Positions 9,120-17,263 of a stretch of 34,348 bases of DNA are shown here, piece after piece (within the stretch, counting starts at the first letter, position 1; every line of letters starts with the position of its first letter). The translations under genes were made by a program, and so were the position numbers. Where the stretch lies: assembly GCA_029688825.1 (NCBI GenBank), contig JARUKX010000040.1, positions 1 to 34,348 on the forward strand, given 5' to 3'. The notes under the pieces are model-generated. The model saw only the letters and a list, made by a program, of their open reading frames with translations, was not told the origin of the DNA and made no database searches. The stretch is from Haloarculaceae archaeon H-GB1-1. GTDB taxonomy: Archaea; Halobacteriota; Halobacteria; Halobacteriales; Haloarculaceae.

Positions 9120-9173
9120 TTTTTGCAGGAGGGGGTTCCCGAGCGAAGCGAGGGAATCCCCCTCCTGTAAAAA
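9120..9173. terminator. Long symmetrical hairpin, candidate bidirectional terminator
   Basis: The arms 9120-9140 and 9152-9173 pair over about 21 bp with one bulged T and one G-T pair. The stem starts with TTTTT and ends with AAAAA, so a T-run is present on either strand. The inner arms are CAGGAGGGGGTTCCC and GGGAATCCCCCTCCTG, and the loop carries GAGCGAAGCG. It lies 5 bases beyond the stop of the minus-strand gene at 9179, on the downstream side of both flanking genes, as expected for a shared terminator. Confidence 0.6.
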
Positions 9174-9178
9174 GTGGT

Positions 9179-9799
9179 TCAGCAGACCGGCTTCGGATTG
9201 ACGCCGAGGTCCTCCAGCGTCTCGAAGTACTCGTCGTAGGCGGCCGAGATCGCGCCGGTCGCGGCCTCGCGGGCGGCGGCCCAGTCGTCGTCGCCCTCGC
9301 AGACGGATTCGAGCAGTTCGGCGGCGCGAACCTCCTGGTCGTCGATGTCGTCGCCGACCTCGCGGAAGACCTGCGAGGTCTGCGGGCTGGCCTGGCCGAC
9401 GTAGAAGCCGACGAGCTGGTCGGTCTTCTTGTCCGCGACGGCGGCGTGACCGACGACGCCACCGAGTCGTTCGACCGGCTCGTCGAGGCCGGCCAGATAG
9501 TCGTAGAGGGCGGGGACGTCGCCGGGTTCGTGGTCGTCGAGCTTGCCGGCGGCCGTCTCGTAGTGGTCGCGCTCGGTGGCGGCGGCGTCGGCGAAGAAGT
9601 CGGCGGCCGCCCAGTCGTCGTCGGCCCAGGACTCGAAGACGTCGGCCGCGGCCGCGAAGCCGTCGGCGGCGGCGGCCAGCACGGCGTCTTCCTCCATCTC
9701 GCCGCGCGTGTCGGCGTACAGCGACTTCGAGGAGCCGATGCGGGAGAGTTCTGTCTTCGCGTCCTCGCGCACTGCCTCGGTGAATTCGGTGGCGTCCAT
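9179..9799 (-). CDS. Acidic alpha-helical haloarchaeal protein (206 aa)
   Basis: The product starts [15 protein letters not shown] and ends VNPKPVC. It is Ala/Asp/Glu-rich and appears entirely helical, with repeated Trp/Phe/Tyr positions ([20 protein letters not shown]). Helices of this length and spacing suggest a four-helix bundle of ferritin-like or rubrerythrin-like shape, but I do not see the paired E-x-x-H iron motifs. I chose the ATG at 9799; the ORF extends only two codons further to a TTG. The hairpin at 9120-9173 would end its transcript. Homologues in haloarchaea are, to my memory, annotated inconsistently, so I leave the function open. Confidence 0.8.
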   Translation of the reverse strand: MDATEFTEAVREDAKTELSRIGSSKSLYADTRGEMEEDAVLAAAADGFAAAADVFESWADDDWAAADFFADAAATERDHYETAAGKLDDHEPGDVPALYDYLAGLDEPVERLGGVVGHAAVADKKTDQLVGFYVGQASPQTSQVFREVGDDIDDQEVRAAELLESVCEGDDDWAAAREAATGAISAAYDEYFETLEDLGVNPKPVC

Positions 9800-9914
9800 G
9801 CCCAAAACTACGTCTCTCCGTGCTTGTAAGCATCGACACCGGTCACGAACTGTGCCAGTCTCGGGACCGACGTGTCACTACTCGACGCGGAAAAATGCAG
9901 AAGTTCGGATGTCT

Positions 9915-10769
9915 TCAGTTGCCCTTTTCAATCGGAGCGCCGACGAGGTTGCCCCACTCGGTCCAGGAGCCGTCGTAGTTGATGGCGTCCTCGTAGCCGA
10001 GCAGTTCGTGCAGGGCGAACCAGGCGACCGACGAGCGCTCGCCGATGCGGCAGTAGGCGACGGTCGTTGAGTCGCCGTCGATGCCTTCCTCGGCGTAGAG
10101 CTCCTGCAGCTCGTCGAAGTCCTTGAAGGTGCCGTCGTCGTTGGTGACGGCCGCCCAGGAGATGTTGCTCGCGCCGGGGATGTGGCCGCCGCGCTGTGCG
10201 GTCTCCTGCAGTCCTGGCGGCGCGAGGATCTCGCCGGAGAACTCTTCGGGCGAGCGGACGTCGACGAGCGGGACGCCGCGCTCGATGGCGTTCTCGACGT
10301 CTTCGCGGTAGGCGCGGATGGACTCGCGCGGGCCGGACGCTTCGTAGTCGGTCTCGGAGAACTCCGGTACCTCGGACGTGGTCGGATAGTCGTTCTCCAG
10401 CCAGTAGTCGCGGCCGCCGTCGAGGAGGTAGACCTCGTCGTGGCCGTAGTACTTGAACTGCCAGTAGGTGTAGGCGGCGAACCAGTTGGAGTTGTCGCCG
10501 TACAGGACGACGGTGTCGTCCTCTGAGATGCCGTGGCTGCCCAGCAAGTCCTCGAAGTCCTCCTTCGTGAGGATGTCGCGGGTGGTCTGGTCCTGAAGCT
10601 GGGTCTCCCAGTTGAAGCCGATGGCCCCGGGGGCGTGGCTCTCCTCGTACGCTTCGGTGTCGACGTCGACCTCGACCAGTCGGAGGTCGGAATCGTCGCT
10701 CTGGAATTCGTCGAGACGGTCCTCGACCCACTCGGCGGTGACGAGGACGTCGTTGGCGTAATCGGTCAT
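9915..10769 (-). CDS. tssA: Thiosulfate sulfurtransferase, two-domain rhodanese
   Basis: Tandem rhodanese enzymes transfer sulfane sulfur from thiosulfate to cyanide or cellular thiols. The 284-residue protein has an inactive N-terminal rhodanese domain (about 1-140, with [20 protein letters not shown]) and a catalytic C-terminal domain. The persulfide Cys is about C240 in the loop CRIGERSS, and [13 protein letters not shown] begins the second domain. The start at 10769 (MTDYANDV) is supported by the AT-rich AATATAAG element 30 bases upstream. It is divergent from a second rhodanese gene. The symbol follows haloarchaeal usage for this family. A sulfur role is clear; the physiological donor is not. 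Confidence 0.92.
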   Translation of the reverse strand: MTDYANDVLVTAEWVEDRLDEFQSDDSDLRLVEVDVDTEAYEESHAPGAIGFNWETQLQDQTTRDILTKEDFEDLLGSHGISEDDTVVLYGDNSNWFAAYTYWQFKYYGHDEVYLLDGGRDYWLENDYPTTSEVPEFSETDYEASGPRESIRAYREDVENAIERGVPLVDVRSPEEFSGEILAPPGLQETAQRGGHIPGASNISWAAVTNDDGTFKDFDELQELYAEEGIDGDSTTVAYCRIGERSSVAWFALHELLGYEDAINYDGSWTEWGNLVGAPIEKGN

Positions 10770-10797
10770 GTTTCCATCCCTTTCTATGGCGGCTAGT

Positions 10798-10806
10798 CTT
10801 ATATTC
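10798..10806 (-). promoter_or_regulatory. TATA box of the tssA-type rhodanese gene
   Basis: The minus strand reads GAATATAAG here, about 30 bases before the ATG at 10769, the spacing expected for a near-leaderless archaeal transcript. The adjoining spacer up to 11053 also contains two CGTTGAC/TGTTGAC direct repeats (near 10886 and 10976). It carries no convincing gene. Confidence 0.55.
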
Positions 10807-11053
10807 CTGCTACTCACGGCAGGTACCGCCCCTCCTCCCCTGCCGAGGAAATTTTTGCCGCGATCCTGGCCGGGGGATGTGGGCGACGTTGACATGGGGT
10901 CGGTCGCGCCGAGCGTCGGGAAATCCGGTCGTTCGGGTCGGAAACCCCCGATTCCGGGACCAAAAGTCGGCAAATGTTGACGCTATCTTCGAGTCCTGGT
11001 GAAACACCGCGGGAAGGACATCTTCAAGCGCCTGCTTCGGCAAGACCCCACAA

Positions 11054-11863
11054 ATGAGTGACACCGTCGTGTCGGCTGCGTGGCTGGCCGACCACCTCGA
11101 CGAGGTACGCCTCATCGACGTTCGCGACGCCTGGGAGTTCGATGGCATCGGCCACCTGCCCGGTGCCGTGAACGTCCCTTTCGACAGCTTCCGCGCGACC
11201 GAGCACGCCGCCGAATCCGACGACACCGGCGGCGAGCCCAGTCGGGGAATGCTCCCCGACCCCGACGCATTCGCGGACCTGATGGGCGACGCTGGGGTCT
11301 CCCGGGAGGACCACGTCGTCGCGTACGACGACACCCACGGCGTCTTCGCCGCTCGGCTCCTCGTCACGCTGGAGCTGTTCGGTCACCCGCCGGAGAAGCT
11401 CCACCTGCTCGACGGCGATTTCAGCGCGTGGCAACTCGAACGCGAGACCACGAGCGAGTCCCCGGACATCGAGCCGACGACCTACGAGGTCGCCGTTCCG
11501 GAGGAGACGCCGCTCGTCGGGCTGGACGAGGTCGAGGCCGCCATCGACACCGAGGCGCTCATCGTGGACACGCGCGAGGCGTGGGAGTACGAGGAGGGCC
11601 ACATTCCCGGTGCCGTCCGACTGGACTGGCAAGAACTGGTCGACGAGGAGTCCCGCGGGCTGAAGCCGAGCGACGAGATCGAGCGCCTGCTCGACGAGCG
11701 AGGCATCACTCGCGACCGCCGAGTCGTCCTCTACTGCAACACGGCGCGGCGCATCAGTCACACCTACACCGTCCTCCGGCACCTCGGCTACGAGGACGTC
11801 GCCTTCTACGAGGGGAGCCTGACCGAGTGGGAGCGGGCAGACATGCCACTCGAAACCGTCTAG
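11054..11863 (+). CDS. tssB: Thiosulfate sulfurtransferase, second two-domain rhodanese
   Basis: The 269-residue protein has two rhodanese domains, at about 1-130 (VRLIDVRDAWEFDGIGHLPGAV) and 150-269 (LIVDTREAWEYEEGHIPGAV). The active Cys is about C228 in the loop CNTARRIS, more basic than the CRIGERSS loop of its divergent neighbour, which suggests a different acceptor or donor. The first domain has Asp where Cys should be (AYDDTHG) and is non-catalytic. The stop TAG is shared, base for base, with the convergent permease gene in CTAG at 11860-11863. Family assignment is firm; the symbol is a usage convention. Confidence 0.9.
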   Translation: MSDTVVSAAWLADHLDEVRLIDVRDAWEFDGIGHLPGAVNVPFDSFRATEHAAESDDTGGEPSRGMLPDPDAFADLMGDAGVSREDHVVAYDDTHGVFAARLLVTLELFGHPPEKLHLLDGDFSAWQLERETTSESPDIEPTTYEVAVPEETPLVGLDEVEAAIDTEALIVDTREAWEYEEGHIPGAVRLDWQELVDEESRGLKPSDEIERLLDERGITRDRRVVLYCNTARRISHTYTVLRHLGYEDVAFYEGSLTEWERADMPLETV

Positions 11864-12864
11864 TCCAGCGTCGTCTGCACGGTTAGGCTGTTCCGCGACG
11901 CGAGCTTCACGACCGTCACCAGCACCGCGACCACCAGCGGCCCGGCGATGAACCCGACGAGTCCGAGGCTCAACACGCCGCCCGTGAACCCCACGAAGTA
12001 GAGGCTGCCCGGCATCTCGGCAGTCATCGACGCCAGCCGCGTCCGGATGAGCGCGTCCGGCAGGAACCCGACGAAGAACAGACCGAACGCGAGCAACAGG
12101 GCCGCGGCCGTCACGTCACCGGCGAGCAGGTCTCCGACGGCGATGCCGACGATGACGATGCTCGGGCCGACGACGGGAATGAACTGGAGGACGCCGGAGA
12201 CGACGGCCAGCGCGAACGCCTGCGGATAGCCGAGACCAGCGAACACGACGTAGGCGATGACGAACGTCCCGAACGCGGTGGCCGCCTGGAGGACGTAGAT
12301 GGCGTAGAGCGTGTCACGGACCCGGCGATGGAGCGCCGAGAGGATTCCGTGGTATTCGGACGGAACGAGTCGGAACAGCGTCGCTCCGGCGCTCCCCGGT
12401 CGCAACAACAGCGCGTAGACCAGGAACGTGAACAGGAACGCCTTGAGCGCGATGACCGGGGCGGCGCGGGCCCACGCCACGGCCGACGAGATGACCGTCC
12501 CCTGGATGGACGCCAGTATCACGGTCAGGTCGATGACGAAGTCGAACTCCAGGACGCTGATGGGGACCGTCTTCGGGAACTGCCGGAACAGGCCCAGTAC
12601 CTGCCCCCGTCTGACGTACAGCACGTACGTGACCGGCGCGACGAGGACGAAGGCGGCCAGAAACGCCACGAGTGTACTCACGCCGGCGGCGAGACGGGCG
12701 GCGAGTCCCCGCCTGCAGAGCTCCTGGCGGAGCGGATAGAGAACGTACGCGACGGTGATCGCGAAGAAGACCGTCGGTAAGACGCGCCAGAGCATGGCGG
12801 TCGCCAGCACGGCGACGCCCACCAGCAACGCGGCCAGCCCCCGCCGTCGGCGTGCGTGAGACAC
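11860..12864 (-). CDS. AI-2E family transporter (PerM/YdiK-like permease)
   Basis: This is an integral membrane protein of 334 residues with about eight hydrophobic segments. They include paired N-terminal helices (about 8-45), a helix near 60-80 and a cluster of C-terminal helices with PVVGPSIVIVGIAVGDLLAG and SLGLVGFIAGPLVVAVLVTV. This layout matches the AI-2E exporter family, whose members in archaea have no established substrate. The start codon is GTG at 12864 (MSHARRRRG), with an AGTTTTGAG element about 25 bases upstream on the minus strand. Its 3' end overlaps the rhodanese gene by 4 bases. Confidence 0.88.
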   Translation of the reverse strand: MSHARRRRGLAALLVGVAVLATAMLWRVLPTVFFAITVAYVLYPLRQELCRRGLAARLAAGVSTLVAFLAAFVLVAPVTYVLYVRRGQVLGLFRQFPKTVPISVLEFDFVIDLTVILASIQGTVISSAVAWARAAPVIALKAFLFTFLVYALLLRPGSAGATLFRLVPSEYHGILSALHRRVRDTLYAIYVLQAATAFGTFVIAYVVFAGLGYPQAFALAVVSGVLQFIPVVGPSIVIVGIAVGDLLAGDVTAAALLLAFGLFFVGFLPDALIRTRLASMTAEMPGSLYFVGFTGGVLSLGLVGFIAGPLVVAVLVTVVKLASRNSLTVQTTLD

Positions 12865-12916
12865 ACACGCTCTTTCGCGGGAGTTCTCAAAACTGTTGGT
12901 GGTCGTTCACCGCTCG

Positions 12917-13597
12917 CTACGGTGCGACACCGACGGTCAGCAGCGTCCCGAAGGTCCGGTAGCGCTCGACCATGGCGTCGCGGCTGTCCCACTCCTCCGT
13001 GGGGAACTCGCTCGCGGGCGGGATCTCCGTCTCGCGGTCCGGGACGTTGTCCTGTTCGGCGACGTAGAGGCCGGCTTCGCGGAAGGCCTCGCGATACTCC
13101 GCGCGGCTCCAGCGGGTCATCTCCACCTCGATGAACTCCTGCCACTCGTGGCTGTGGACGTTCTCCTCGTAGAAGTTCACAGCACAGTAGAAGGTCCCGC
13201 CGGGGGCGAGGACGCGGCGGATCTCCCGCAGCGTCTCGACGGGGTCGGCGGCGTAGTAGAACGCCTCCATCGAGAAGACGTGGTCGAGGCTGTCGTCGGC
13301 GAAGGGAAGCGACCCGAAGTCGCCGATGACGAAGCCCACGTTCGAGTCGTCGGTGTACGACCGCGCGTTGCGTGCCATCTTCGGCGCGCCGTCGAGACCG
13401 TAGACGCGGCCGGCGTCGGCGGTCTCGCGGAGGGCGCGGCCGGCGTAGCCGCTGCCACAGCCGAGATCCAGCACGAAATCGCCGGCCTCGACGGGCATCC
13501 GTGCGAGGACGTGTTTGGCGGTGTGCCAGTGTCGTTCCTCCATTCCCTTGTCGCGGCCGCTCGTGGCCCACTCGTCGAATTCCTCGCGAACGCTCAT
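12917..13597 (-). CDS. Class I SAM-dependent methyltransferase
   Basis: The 226-residue protein has the Rossmann-type motif I VLDLGCGSGYAG at about 42-53, an acidic strand-2 end (VYGLDGAPKMA), motif with GDFGSLPFADDSLD and FSMEAFYYAADP, and motif IV LAPGGTFYCAVNF. This is the Methyltransf_11-type layout of UbiE/COQ5-like enzymes. The C-terminal part is more variable and probably holds the substrate site. The ATG at 13597 gives MSVREEFDEWATSGRD, a usual N-terminus; the much longer upstream open frame is a shadow. The substrate is unknown. Confidence 0.9.
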   Translation of the reverse strand: MSVREEFDEWATSGRDKGMEERHWHTAKHVLARMPVEAGDFVLDLGCGSGYAGRALRETADAGRVYGLDGAPKMARNARSYTDDSNVGFVIGDFGSLPFADDSLDHVFSMEAFYYAADPVETLREIRRVLAPGGTFYCAVNFYEENVHSHEWQEFIEVEMTRWSRAEYREAFREAGLYVAEQDNVPDRETEIPPASEFPTEEWDSRDAMVERYRTFGTLLTVGVAP

Positions 13598-13720
13598 ACC
13601 CGAGCATCGACTGCCGCCGGGAAAACCGATTCGATGCCACGAGGGTACTTCGACGCCCGTGGGTGATTCGAGGCGTCCCGCGGCCGGGACCGTTATCACG
13701 CTCGCCCTGCTGGACCGGAT

Positions 13721-14146
13721 ATGGTCGGCCCGACCAAGCGGTATCGGCTCGCCGATACGGCCCAACAGGTCGTCGGTGGGTTCCTGCTCGCCGGTCCCTT
13801 CGTGGTCACCGAGGAGGTGTGGACGCTGGCCGCGGACATGAGCCAGCTCCATCTCCTCCTGACTGTGGGCATCGTGTTCGCCATCGGGTACGGCGCGCTC
13901 TATCAGGCTGACAACGGACGCGACCCGGACGCGGAGGCGGAGGTCGCCGGCGTCCCGCTCAGATTCGTCTCGCTCATGGGGGTCTCGTTCGGCTCCGTGG
14001 CGCTGCTGGCACTGGTCTTCGGCGCGCCATCGACGTTCGTCGACGGTGGGTCGTTCGCCGAGCGGGCGGCCGTCTCCGCTCGCGCCGTCTCCGTCGGCGC
14101 AGTGTTCAGCGTCGTCGGGGCGGCGACGGCCGACAGCGTGTTCTGA
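13721..14146 (+). CDS. DUF2391-type integral membrane protein
   Basis: The 141-residue protein has four hydrophobic helices at about 14-34, 42-61, 80-100 and 118-138, joined by short loops. One loop contains the acidic stretch NGRDPDAEAEVAG. The sequence pattern (QQVVGGFLLAGPFVVTEEVW at the start, VVGAATADSVF at the end) matches haloarchaeal DUF2391/TIGR02587-type membrane proteins. CGTTATCAC at about 13691-13699 is a TATA candidate 27 bases upstream of the ATG. No function is known for the family. Confidence 0.75.
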   Translation: MVGPTKRYRLADTAQQVVGGFLLAGPFVVTEEVWTLAADMSQLHLLLTVGIVFAIGYGALYQADNGRDPDAEAEVAGVPLRFVSLMGVSFGSVALLALVFGAPSTFVDGGSFAERAAVSARAVSVGAVFSVVGAATADSVF

Positions 14147-14256
14147 CGCCGTTCGGGATCGCCCCGTCAGAGAACCGCCCCGTCCACGGGTTTGTGGGAT
14201 GATTTCAGTCGACAACCGCAGACTTAAGGCCGTTCCACACGGTCGGAAGCACACGC

Positions 14257-14835
14257 ATGGAGTATACGCTCGCTATCGAGAATGCCCCCGACGCGATCGA
14301 GGGCGGCACCGGTATTCTCCTTCTTCACCCGAGTACAGGCGAGACGGACCGAATCGACACGGAGTTCCTCGCGACCGACACCGACCATCTGCTCGTCATC
14401 TCGACGCGGACCACCGCTCGCGAAGTGAAACAGAAACTCGAACACTACGAGGTCGACGAGACGAAGGCGACCATCCTCGACACGCTCTCCGTCGAGCGAG
14501 GGTACACTCGACGGCAGTCCGACGACGTGCGCTACGTCTCCGCGCCCGACGACCTGGACAGCGTCGTCGACGAGACGGAGCGATTCCTCACCGAACACGA
14601 CGGCAAGCGACGCGTCAGCCTCGACTCGGTGACCGAGATGATCTACTACGCCGACGAGGACCGCGCGTTCGACGCCGTCGAGGACATCCTCGACCTGCTG
14701 GCCGAACACGACGCCGTCGGCCTGTTCCACCTCGCGGAGGGCGTCCACGAGGACGACGTCGTCCAGCGCTTCCGCGACCGCTTCGACGGAACCATCGAAC
14801 TCGCCGAAGACGGCACCGTCACGACAGAGTTCTGA
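14257..14835 (+). CDS. Haloarchaeal KaiC-like/DUF835-like hypothetical protein
   Basis: The 192-residue acidic protein alternates strands and helices in a way reminiscent of RecA/KaiC folds: LLVISTRTTAREVKQKLEHY, then SLDSVTEMIYYADEDRAF and a last DAVGLFHLAEGVH strand. There is no Walker A motif, so it would not bind ATP in the usual way. Related haloarchaeal proteins of this shape are uncharacterised. CTTAAG at 14223-14228 is a TATA candidate about 30 bases before the ATG. A hairpin overlaps the stop codon. Confidence 0.75.
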   Translation: MEYTLAIENAPDAIEGGTGILLLHPSTGETDRIDTEFLATDTDHLLVISTRTTAREVKQKLEHYEVDETKATILDTLSVERGYTRRQSDDVRYVSAPDDLDSVVDETERFLTEHDGKRRVSLDSVTEMIYYADEDRAFDAVEDILDLLAEHDAVGLFHLAEGVHEDDVVQRFRDRFDGTIELAEDGTVTTEF

Positions 14836-14880
14836 TTGGTCGGCCAATCCTGTCGCTGTCCGCGGAAACGGCTGTTTCGT
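14834..14880 (+). terminator. Hairpins at the stop codon, possible terminator
   Basis: GATTGG (14834-14839) and CCAATC (14844-14849) pair around TCGG, overlapping the TGA of the preceding gene. A second small hairpin (GAAAC/GTTTC with a 4-base loop) runs into a T-rich TTTCGTTTAC stretch near 14873-14883. The T-rich end fits archaeal intrinsic termination. Confidence 0.4.
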
Positions 14881-14947
14881 TTACTTGCGTGTTACGTCAT
14901 ACCAAATCACCAATCATTAAGGCACTGCCCTCCAAACTCGGGGGCGT

Positions 14948-15106
14948 ATGCCGGAATGCCAGAACTGCGGTTCTTTTGTAACGGCAGCCTACGCACGCGT
15001 GTTCACGCCCAACGGCATCGAGAAGCCGCGGGTCTGCCCGCAGTGCGAGGACAAGATACGGGACGGGTCCGACATCAGAGAGGCCCGCTCGACGCGTCGC
15101 GGATAG
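14948..15106 (+). CDS. Zinc-ribbon microprotein (52 aa), DUF7563-like, copy 1
   Basis: The 52-residue product begins MPECQNCGSFV and has CxxC pairs at C4/C7 and C30/C33 (VCPQCEDK), the spacing of a single zinc ribbon. It is too short for many gene-finders. CATTAAGG at 14914-14921 is a TATA candidate about 28 bases upstream, giving a near-leaderless message. It is homologous to the microprotein at 18970, with matching MP-x-C-x-NCG start and RVF block. Such haloarchaeal zinc-finger microproteins are often regulators, but nothing here fixes a target. Confidence 0.85.
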   Translation: MPECQNCGSFVTAAYARVFTPNGIEKPRVCPQCEDKIRDGSDIREARSTRRG

Positions 15107-15125
15107 CGGTTCTGCTTGGGTGAGT

Positions 15126-16439
15126 TTACGACTGCTGTTCGGCTTCCGTGACGAGTTCGCTGGCAGTCTCGAAGACTTCGTCGGCTCTCTCTGCCTCCCG
15201 CGCTTCGGCGGTGATACGCACGAGCGGCTGCGTTCCGCTGGCTCGGAGGAGGAACCACGCGTCGCCGAGGTCGACCCGGACGCCGTCCATCGTCGAGACG
15301 TCGTCGTAGCGGTCCAGCACTGTCTCGCGAATCCGCTGCATCGCGCCGGCTTTGTCCGCGGTCTCGACGCTGTCGCGCCGGATGGGGTAGGTCTCCACTC
15401 GCGCCACGCGGTCGGCGAGCGGCGCGCGGCTGGCGAGCGCGACCAGCTTGCACGCCGCGAGCGGGCCGTCGGGACACAGCGTCTCCTCGGGCCAGATCCA
15501 CGCACCGGAGGGCTCGCCGCCGAAGGCGACGTCCGGTTCGGTCGCGCGCTCGGCCACGTACACGTCGCCGACGGGCGTGCGCGTCACGTCGATGCCGGCG
15601 TCGGCCAGATAGTCCGCGACGGCGAGGCTGGTGTCGACCGGCACGGCCACCCGCTCGCCCTCGCTGGCGGCGTCGCGGGCGAGCACCGCGAGTAGCACGT
15701 CACCGGAGACGAACTCGCCGTCGCCGGTCACCGCGCGCATCCGGTCGGCGTCGCCGTCGTGTGCGATACCGAGGTCGGCATCGCCCTCGCGGACCAGCCG
15801 CGTCAGGGACTCGCAGTTCTCCGCTTTCGGTTCGCTCGGGCGACCGGGGAAGCGACCGTCAGGCTGGGCGTTCAGCGTCTCGACGTCACAGCCCAGTCGC
15901 TGGAGGGCTTCGACGGTCACCCCACCGGCACCGTTGCCCACGTCGACGACGACCGAGAGCGGTTCGTCGAGCGTCACGGACTCGACCAGCGTCTCGACGT
16001 GTCGCTCGCTCGCGTCGCGTGCAGTCCGGGACCCGAGCACGTCCCACGCCTTCAGGTCGGCGTCACCGGCGCGGATGCGGCCGCTGATGGTCTCTCGCAA
16101 CTCGGCACCGTACGCCTGCCCGCTGGGCTGCCAGAGCTTGATGCCGTTGTCTGGTGCGGGATTGTGCGAGGCCGTGATCGAGACGCCGGCGTCGGCGTCC
16201 TCCCAGCCAACGGCGCGGCCGACGGTCGGCGTCGCGGCGAGTCCGACGTCGACCACGTCCGTCCCGGACTCGCGGAGGCCGGCCGTCAGGGCGTCGGCCA
16301 GCAGTTCGCCGCTCTCGCGGGGGTCGCGCCCGACGACGACGCGCTCGGCGTCGAACCCGAGCGCCCGGCCGACGGAGAGCGCGAGTTCGGCCGTTACGTC
16401 TTCGCCGACGGGACCGCGGATACCGCTCGTTCCGAACAT
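15126..16439 (-). CDS. glmM: Phosphoglucosamine mutase-type phosphohexomutase
   Basis: This enzyme interconverts glucosamine-6-phosphate and glucosamine-1-phosphate, or related hexose phosphates, for nucleotide-sugar synthesis. The 437-residue protein starts MFGTSGIRGPVG. The phosphoserine is about S91 in TASHNPAPDNGIK, the metal loop is HDGDADRMR near 223, the sugar loop is GGEPSGAWIWPEE, and the C-terminal phosphate loop is LRASGTQPLVRI. I chose ATG 16439 over 16463 because CTTTTC on the minus strand at 16464-16469 sits at TATA distance. It is divergent from rpiA. GlmM versus a general PMM/PGM specificity cannot be settled by motifs alone. Confidence 0.9.
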   Translation of the reverse strand: MFGTSGIRGPVGEDVTAELALSVGRALGFDAERVVVGRDPRESGELLADALTAGLRESGTDVVDVGLAATPTVGRAVGWEDADAGVSITASHNPAPDNGIKLWQPSGQAYGAELRETISGRIRAGDADLKAWDVLGSRTARDASERHVETLVESVTLDEPLSVVVDVGNGAGGVTVEALQRLGCDVETLNAQPDGRFPGRPSEPKAENCESLTRLVREGDADLGIAHDGDADRMRAVTGDGEFVSGDVLLAVLARDAASEGERVAVPVDTSLAVADYLADAGIDVTRTPVGDVYVAERATEPDVAFGGEPSGAWIWPEETLCPDGPLAACKLVALASRAPLADRVARVETYPIRRDSVETADKAGAMQRIRETVLDRYDDVSTMDGVRVDLGDAWFLLRASGTQPLVRITAEAREAERADEVFETASELVTEAEQQS

Positions 16440-16463
16440 ATTTGAGCCGTCACCGCCCCGCAT

Positions 16464-16506
16464 GAAAAGCCTTCAGGGGACGGGCCCGCAGTCGTGACTA
16501 TTTTTG
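16464..16506. promoter_or_regulatory. Divergent promoters of glmM and rpiA
   Basis: The 90-base spacer between the two starts carries a minus-strand TATA-like CTTTTC (16464-16469) for glmM. A plus-strand CTATTTTTG (16498-16506) lies 24 to 32 bases before the rpiA ATG. Both fit leaderless initiation. Confidence 0.5.
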
Positions 16507-16529
16507 TCGGCCCCGCCGTCTCGACGGGT

Positions 16530-17210
16530 ATGAAACAGGGAGGGTCGACGGACGCGAAGCGTCGAGCGGGCGAGAGCGCCGCGGAGACGGTCGAAGACGG
16601 GATGGTCGTCGGGCTGGGGACGGGGAGTACGGCCGCCCACGCCATCAGGGCGCTCGGTCGTGCGGTCGACGCGGGACTGGACGTTCGGGGGATTCCGACC
16701 TCCTTCCAGTCGCGCCAGCTCGCCCGCGAGGAGGGAATTCCGCTGACGTCGCTGGAGGAGGCGACGCCCGACGTCGCCATCGACGGCGCGGACCAGTTCG
16801 CGGACGGCGACCTCGTGAAGGGCGGCGGTGCGGCCCACGCTCGCGAGAAGGTGGTCGACGCCGCGGCGGACCGCTTCCTCGCCGTCGTCGACCCGACGAA
16901 GGAGGCGGACGTGCTCGACTACCCGGTGCCCGTCGAGGTCCTCCCGGACGCCCGGACGACCGTGGCCGAGCGACTCCGCGCGCTGGGTGGGACGCCCGCC
17001 CTTCGGGCGGCCGAGCGCAAGGACGGCCCCGTCGTCACCGACAACGGGAACCTCGTGCTGGACTGCGACTTCGGCGCGATTCCCGACCCCGGTGGACTGG
17101 GACGCGACGTCGCGTCCATCCCCGGCGTCGTCGAGCACGGCCTGTTCGTCGGCCTGGTCGACGAGGTCCATCTGGGGACCGACGACGGCGTAGACGTATT
17201 CGAGCCGTAG
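16530..17210 (+). CDS. rpiA: Ribose-5-phosphate isomerase A
   Basis: RpiA converts ribose-5-phosphate and ribulose-5-phosphate in pentose metabolism. The 226-residue protein has the phosphate loop GLGTGST at about 28-34, the catalytic Asp region DGADQ at about 85-89 and KGGGAA with the general-base region AREK at about 97-107. The C-terminal half carries the usual DNGN and IPDPGGLGRD elements. ATG 16530 follows the TATA element at 16498-16506 by 24 bases, so the longer frame from 16494 is rejected. The 3' end is followed by a near-copy of its last nine codons. Confidence 0.96.
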   Translation: MKQGGSTDAKRRAGESAAETVEDGMVVGLGTGSTAAHAIRALGRAVDAGLDVRGIPTSFQSRQLAREEGIPLTSLEEATPDVAIDGADQFADGDLVKGGGAAHAREKVVDAAADRFLAVVDPTKEADVLDYPVPVEVLPDARTTVAERLRALGGTPALRAAERKDGPVVTDNGNLVLDCDFGAIPDPGGLGRDVASIPGVVEHGLFVGLVDEVHLGTDDGVDVFEP

Positions 17211-17239
17211 GGACGGCGGCGTGGACGTGTTCGAGCCGT
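17184..17239 (+). repeat. Short tandem duplication at the end of rpiA
   Basis: The last codons of rpiA (17184-17208, encoding DGVDVFEP) are followed, after the TAG, by a diverged second copy at 17212-17239 that would read DGGVDVFEP. The second copy is shifted by one base relative to the rpiA frame. This is a duplication of the gene end or the relic of an earlier, longer C-terminus. Confidence 0.6.
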
Positions 17240-17263
17240 CTGGACGACGATTCTGTTCTCCGC

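Noticed and set aside
10768-10980. 70-codon plus-strand frame in the rhodanese spacer
   Set aside because: It has Pro/Arg-rich composition, covers the promoter of the minus-strand rhodanese and shows no codon bias.
12917-14254. 445-codon minus-strand frame extending the methyltransferase
   Set aside because: The extra N-terminal part is antisense to the DUF2391 gene and Arg-rich; the family start is at 13597.
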